64,000 nucleotides of DNA, from positions 2,232,001 through 2,296,000 of the forward strand of contig CBDAQR010000003.1 of assembly GCA_965199055.1 (NCBI GenBank). The letters run 5' to 3'. A program made the translations under genes and the position numbers. The notes under the pieces were generated by a model. That model was given only the letters and a program-made list of their open reading frames with translations, made no database searches and was not told the DNA's origin. Source of the stretch: CBDAQR01 sp965199055 (GTDB lineage Bacteria; Pseudomonadota; Gammaproteobacteria; Pseudomonadales; Halieaceae). Of the stretch, positions 13,501 to 19,500 are shown piece after piece; within the stretch, counting starts at the first letter, position 1; each line of letters begins with the position of its first letter.

Positions 13501-16500
13501 TATCGACATAGCCATTGCTGATGTCAGTGCCCGTGAGGACGACCGGCGCTCCGAACGCAACACTGTCGAGATACAGCTGGACGGAATCGCCAGCTATTGC
13601 ATCGTCAGGGCCCGCCACCGCATTGAGGAAGATGCGGAAAGTCGGCGTGGTATCGGTGGTCAGATCATCACTGTCGGTCGATGTTCCGCCGGTGGAATCG
13701 GAGCTGGCGAGCAGATCCACCGTCGGCACCGGCGGCGGCGTAATGTCGTTATTGATCGTAATGCTAACGGTCGCGGTATCGAAGTTGCCGCCTGCATCTG
13801 TGACCTTGTATTCAAAACTGTCCGTGGTGGTGGGTCCACCATTATGGGTATAGCTGAAGGTGCCATCTGTATTCAGGATCAGGCTAGCGTTGGTGACGTC
13901 GACCACCGGATTGGTGTCTACGGTCAGCGTGTCGCCTGTATCGAGGTCGGTATCACCATCGAGCAGCGTTGCACCGGAGTCCAGATCGGCTTCCGTGGCT
14001 GTACCGGAAACATTGACCGTGAAGCTCTCGTCATCAGCAACCGGTGGATTGTCGTTGACCGGGGTTACCGTGATCGAAACCGTCGCAGTATCCGTGTTGC
14101 CGGCGGCATCCTTCACCTTGTAGACAAAGCTATCGGTAAAGTTCTCGCTGTCGTCGTGGGTATAGCTGAAGGTACCGTTGGAATTGAGGGTCAAACTGCC
14201 GTGGGCCACATCAACAACGGGTGTGGTATCAATGCTTAGCGTATCGCCGGTATCGAGATCAGTATCGCCATCGAGCAGCGTCGCACCCGCATCCAGGTCG
14301 CCCTCAGTCGCGGTGCCCCCTTCAAGCACGGTAAAGCTCTCGGCGTCGGCAACCGGGTCATTCTCGTTCACCGGCGTAATGGTAATGCTGACTGTCGCCT
14401 GGGCTGTGTTGCCGCCCTTGTCTTTTACCGTGTAGACGAAACTGTCGGTAAAGTTTTCCGTACCATCGTGGGTATAGGAGAAGGTGCCGTCGGTATTCAG
14501 CGTCAGCGAGCCATAGAGCGGATCGGTGGCCGCTTTCGTTTCAACGGTGAGTGCATCTCCAATGTCAGCGTCGGTATCGCCATCCAGTAGGGTGCTGCCA
14601 ACATCCAGGTCGAGTTGAGTCGCCGTACCACCTTCAGCGATGGTGAAGCTTTCCGCATCCGGCACGGGAGGCTGATCAAAGACCTGTGTAATCGTAATAG
14701 AGACAGTGGCCGTGTCCGTGTTACCCGCCGCGTCTTTCACTTTGTAAACAAAGCTATCGGTGCTGGTTTCGCCGCCGTTGTGCTCGTAATTGAAGGTGCC
14801 ATCACTGTTCAGTGTCAGCGCGCCGTTGCTGGGGCCACTCACAGGTGTGGTATCCACAGTGAGCGTATCGCCCACATCGAGGTCGGTGTCACCATCGAGC
14901 AGGGTTAAACCGGCATCGAGATCGGCCTCAGTAGCAGTGCCCCCCTCAGCCACGGTAAAGCTCTCGGCATCCGCGATCGGGTCATTATCATTGACCGGCG
15001 TAACCGTGATAGAGACTGTCGCCGTATCGGTGCCACCTTTGCCATCGCTGATCTTATAGACGAAGGAGTCTGTCGTCGTCTCGCCGCCGTCGTGTGTGTA
15101 GTCGAAGGTGCCGTCTGTAAAGAGTGTTAAGGAACCATTGCTGGGGCCACTAACCGGCGTGGTATCCACCGTCAGGGTGTCGCCATCCAGATCGTTATCG
15201 CCGTCGAGCAGTGTGGCGCCCGCATCCAGGTCGCCCTCATCAGCGGAGCCACCTTCGGCAACGGTGAAACTCTCAGCGTCGGCCGTTGGCGGATTGTTGG
15301 GGTTAATGCTAATAGAAACCGTGGCCGTATCCGTGCCACCGTTGCTGTCGACGACTTTATAGACAAAGGAATCGGTGGTCGTCGCGCTGCCGTTGTGGGT
15401 GTAACTGAAGGTACCGTCACTATTCAGCGTGAGCGAGCCGTTACTGGGTCCAGATACGGGAGTCGTATCAACCGTCAGGGTATCGCCGGTATCAGGATCG
15501 GTGTCACCATCCAGCAGTGTTAAGCCCGCATCGAGATCGGCCTCCGTCGCGGTGCCGCTGTTATCCAGCGAGAAGCTCTCGGTATCGGCTGTCGGCGCAT
15601 CGTTTACACCGTTGATAGTGACAGAAAGCTGCGCGCTAATGGTATTGCCAAACACATCGACCGCGTCATAGTCGATGGTATCGGTATCGCTGGCACCCAC
15701 CGGCAGCGCATCAAATAGTCCCGGCGTTACTCCATTGGGGTTATAGCTGTAAGCGCCATTGGGCTGAATAGTGAACTGACCGCCATTCGTTCCAGTGACG
15801 GTGTCAGCCGCCGCACTCTCGGAAGCGAAGTTAATCGTGGTTGAGCCGTTAGTCGCTGAAGTCACATAGAAGTGGTCAGCCACAGAACCAAAATTGTCAC
15901 TGACCTGAGTTTCGCTAAGGGCCGCAGTGAAATAACGGACCATCGCGACTTCACCCTGGAACTCACCATCGAAGGTACCACCCTCGTTGCCGCTGCCCGC
16001 ACCACCTATGGCACCCGGGTTGTCGGAGGACCAATCGTCAATGGTGCCGGTGAAGGAGCCCGAGGCACCGCCAGCAGCGGGACCCGCATTGCTACCCTGA
16101 GTGCTGGCACCACCATTCACGTACATGTCCACTTCGTCGTTATCGGGGTCGATGACGACAGCGACCTGCACAAACTCCTGAGTGGGATCAATGCCCGTGA
16201 GATTAAGCGTTATGGTGTCATCGGTGCCGCCTGCGGCATCGTCGTAGTAGAGCTTGACCTGATTAGTGGCGCCCTGAATATAGGTAACGGAGAAGCCCGC
16301 ATCAGCGGCGCCGGCTTCGAACACCAAATATTCACCATCGGTGGTGGCATCTGGCTTAATCCAGAACTCGAAGCTGCGTGGTTCGTCGGTATCGTCACCT
16401 GGAATATCCTGGAAGCTATAGTTAATAACGCTTTCCGCGGTGCTGCCAGCGCCATCAAAATAATAGGCCTCGGTAATGCCGGGGAAGTTGGATGTGGCGG

Positions 16501-19500
16501 CAACCGGCGACTTGTTGGCGCCGAAATCCCAGTTCAGGCCCTGCAGCAGGTCATCCGTCCAGAATTGATTACCGGGCACATCACCGTCAGCCGACCACTG
16601 CCGGTCAAGGTTGCCCGCCAGGGTGCTGATGGAGTTAATGTCATTACTCAATACGCCACTGGCCGCAACTGGCGTATCGCCGTCATCTTCGCTGACGGTC
16701 AAGCTGTCACTAATGCCCTGGTGGGAGCCCAGCGTGGTCAGAACAAACAGTTCGCCATTGGTTTCGTCGTTCTGAACAACACCGCCACCGGAGCTGACCG
16801 CATTGATATTGTAGGTCTCGTTATCGGCGAGCACCGTTCCAGAACTGCCCGCCCCACCTGGCTCGGCAACACTCAGGTCCAGGGTCCAGTTGCCGCTGCC
16901 GTCGGTGGTAAACCCGGGATCACCTAGAGTGAACGGGCCAAAGTCATTGGCACCATCAGGGTCCTCAATATTGATGACCAGGTCAGCACCCTTGGCTTCA
17001 TCATAGGTTCCCGTCAGTATCGGCGACTGGTTGCTGGTCGCCTGGGAGTCAACGGTGGGAACCTCGATGTAGTCGACGATCAGATCCACTGTGTCGTTGT
17101 CCACGACAACGATGGCGCCGGAGTCCTTGGAAGCCGTGGCGACTACATCGTAAGTATCTTCGGCCAGCGTCTGCCCGGCGGTGGCCAGATTCAGGGTCCA
17201 GTCGTCTCCGACATTGGTCAGCGCGGCGTCCACGCCCAGTGTGTAGGTATTGCCGTCTACTTCTACGGTGAGCGTCTCGGAGTCGGCAGAGTTGAACGTA
17301 CCTTTGATCGTCGGCTGTGCATCGATGGTGGTGTCATCGGTCACCGTGGGCAAATCAAGGAAACCGGTGACATTAATAGTGACCGTGCCCTCCACGGGGA
17401 AAGCCAGCCCATCATCGACTTCGTACTTGAAGAAACCCACGGGGTTACCGCTGTAGCTGCCGGAGCCCGGCGCGTCATACTCAAGGTTGTTCAGCTCTGC
17501 CAGCAGCAGCGTATCGCCAATCTTCAGCGCCGCTCCCCCACCAGACTTCGTTACGCTGCCTTCGCTGGGCAGCTCAGTGACCGTAATCGAAACAATCGTG
17601 TCGTCAGGATTATCCGGGTCCACCGGGTCCGCGATCGACAACGCAAAATCTGTCGCATCGACGTCAACGTCTACCGATTTATCAACCGGCTCGTAAGGCT
17701 GGTTGATGCCCTCAACCGTTACATTGATCGTGGCAGTAACGGTATTGCCGGAGGCATCCTTGACGGTATAGGTCACACTGTCGGTTGTCGCACCGCCCGG
17801 CGGCACATACTCGAAATTGTCTGCCGTATAACCGTTCGGGTCATACGTGTAGGCACCGTTACTAAAGACTGTGAACTTACCGCCCTTATCGCCCGCAATC
17901 TCCGCAGACTGAGGAGTGCCCCCCACCGGATCGGTTATGGCTACCGTCGTAGTGCCATTGTCCAGCTCAGAAACATAGGGATAAACAATCGCCTCGTAGT
18001 TTGCCTCGACCTGGGCTGCGGTGAGTTCGCCGCCACCGTCTTCCAGACCACCCGCATCGCTGGCCCAGAGACAGAAGCTGGCAATCTGGCCCTCGAAATT
18101 ATTCGTGGTGGGCGGGGTGAAGGTATCGACACCGCCCTGGGTGCCCGCGGTACCGCCTATAACAATGTTGTTGGCATTCTCGTCCGGATACCAATCGTCC
18201 AACAAAGTGCCGGCGCCGGCGAAGGTATGGGACGCCTGCAGGCCATAGGTTGCAGAGCCACCGTTCACATATAGCGTAAGCGTTTCAGCCACCTGGTCGA
18301 TGGTGAATGCGACCTGGGTAAATTCCGCGCTGGGGTCGACAGAACCACCAAGCGACAGCTCCAGCTGTTGTGTAATACCGGCCTGATCTTCATCATCGAA
18401 GTAAACGATGATCTTGCCATCCTCCGGGTTGGCAGCCGCCTGGTAGACCACGGAAAAGCCTTCGTCATCGTCGCCGATGTCGCCGAGCACATATTCCTCA
18501 CCGGCGTTGAGCCCTTCATCGACTTTTATCCACCACTCAAAGGTCGCCGAGCGCTCACCATGGCCACCATCAAACTGTGCAGTCGCAGTCGCGGTGGCGC
18601 TGGCAGTGCCGTCGAACTGGTAGGCAGCCCCTATGGCGCTGTAGTTCGTATCGACGTCGGTGAGTCGCGAGACGCCCGCACCCAGCGTCAGGTCAGCATC
18701 GAGGTCGGCAACACCGTCAATATCCAGATCTTCCCAAACGCTGTTGCCATCGGTGTCCTGGGTGGCGTCGAAGTTAGCCACAAGATTGGCATTGGTGCCC
18801 CCTTCCGCCTCAACTATCGGAGGAACGTAGAGGTCATTCGAAAGTATGCCGCTGGCCTCGACCGTGCCAATGGTGTTCTCATCAACCGTCAGCGTGTCAT
18901 CGGCGGCCTGGAATGTGGTGCCACCGCTGACCACGGTCAACTCGTTAGCATCCAGTAAGTCGTCGCCCACCCAGGCACCGCCGGTCAGTTTGTTCTCGGC
19001 CAATATGTTATAGCTAGTGCCTGCCGTCAGTGTTTGCCCGGCAACATTGAGATTCAGGCTCCAGGTATTGCCAGACGTCGTCAGGCCTGCGGGTGGCGTA
19101 CCACCACTCTGTATACCGGTGTAGGTATAGGTGGTGCCATCAACGCTGATCTGCAGTTCATTGGCATTGGCTGCATCAAAGCTGCCGGAAAGCGTCGGCT
19201 GGGTATCTGCCGTGACCAGGTTGTTGACGGTCGCCGCGTTGATCGCGCCATCCATCTTAATGTACGCGTTGGCGGTTGAACTCTCCGTCACGCCATCGCT
19301 CAGCTTGATCTCGATAACCCGCTGATCGGCGTTGGTGCTGGTGCCGTCATTATTGGTGTAGGTAATTTGCCCCAGCGCGGCTTTGATTTCATCGATATTG
19401 GTAGGGCTTCCCACGGACCCGGTCCAATCGAGCTCGATGTAGTCAGCGGTCTGACTGGCTACGCTGATATTGGTGAGGCCAGTCAGGTCGATATCCAACT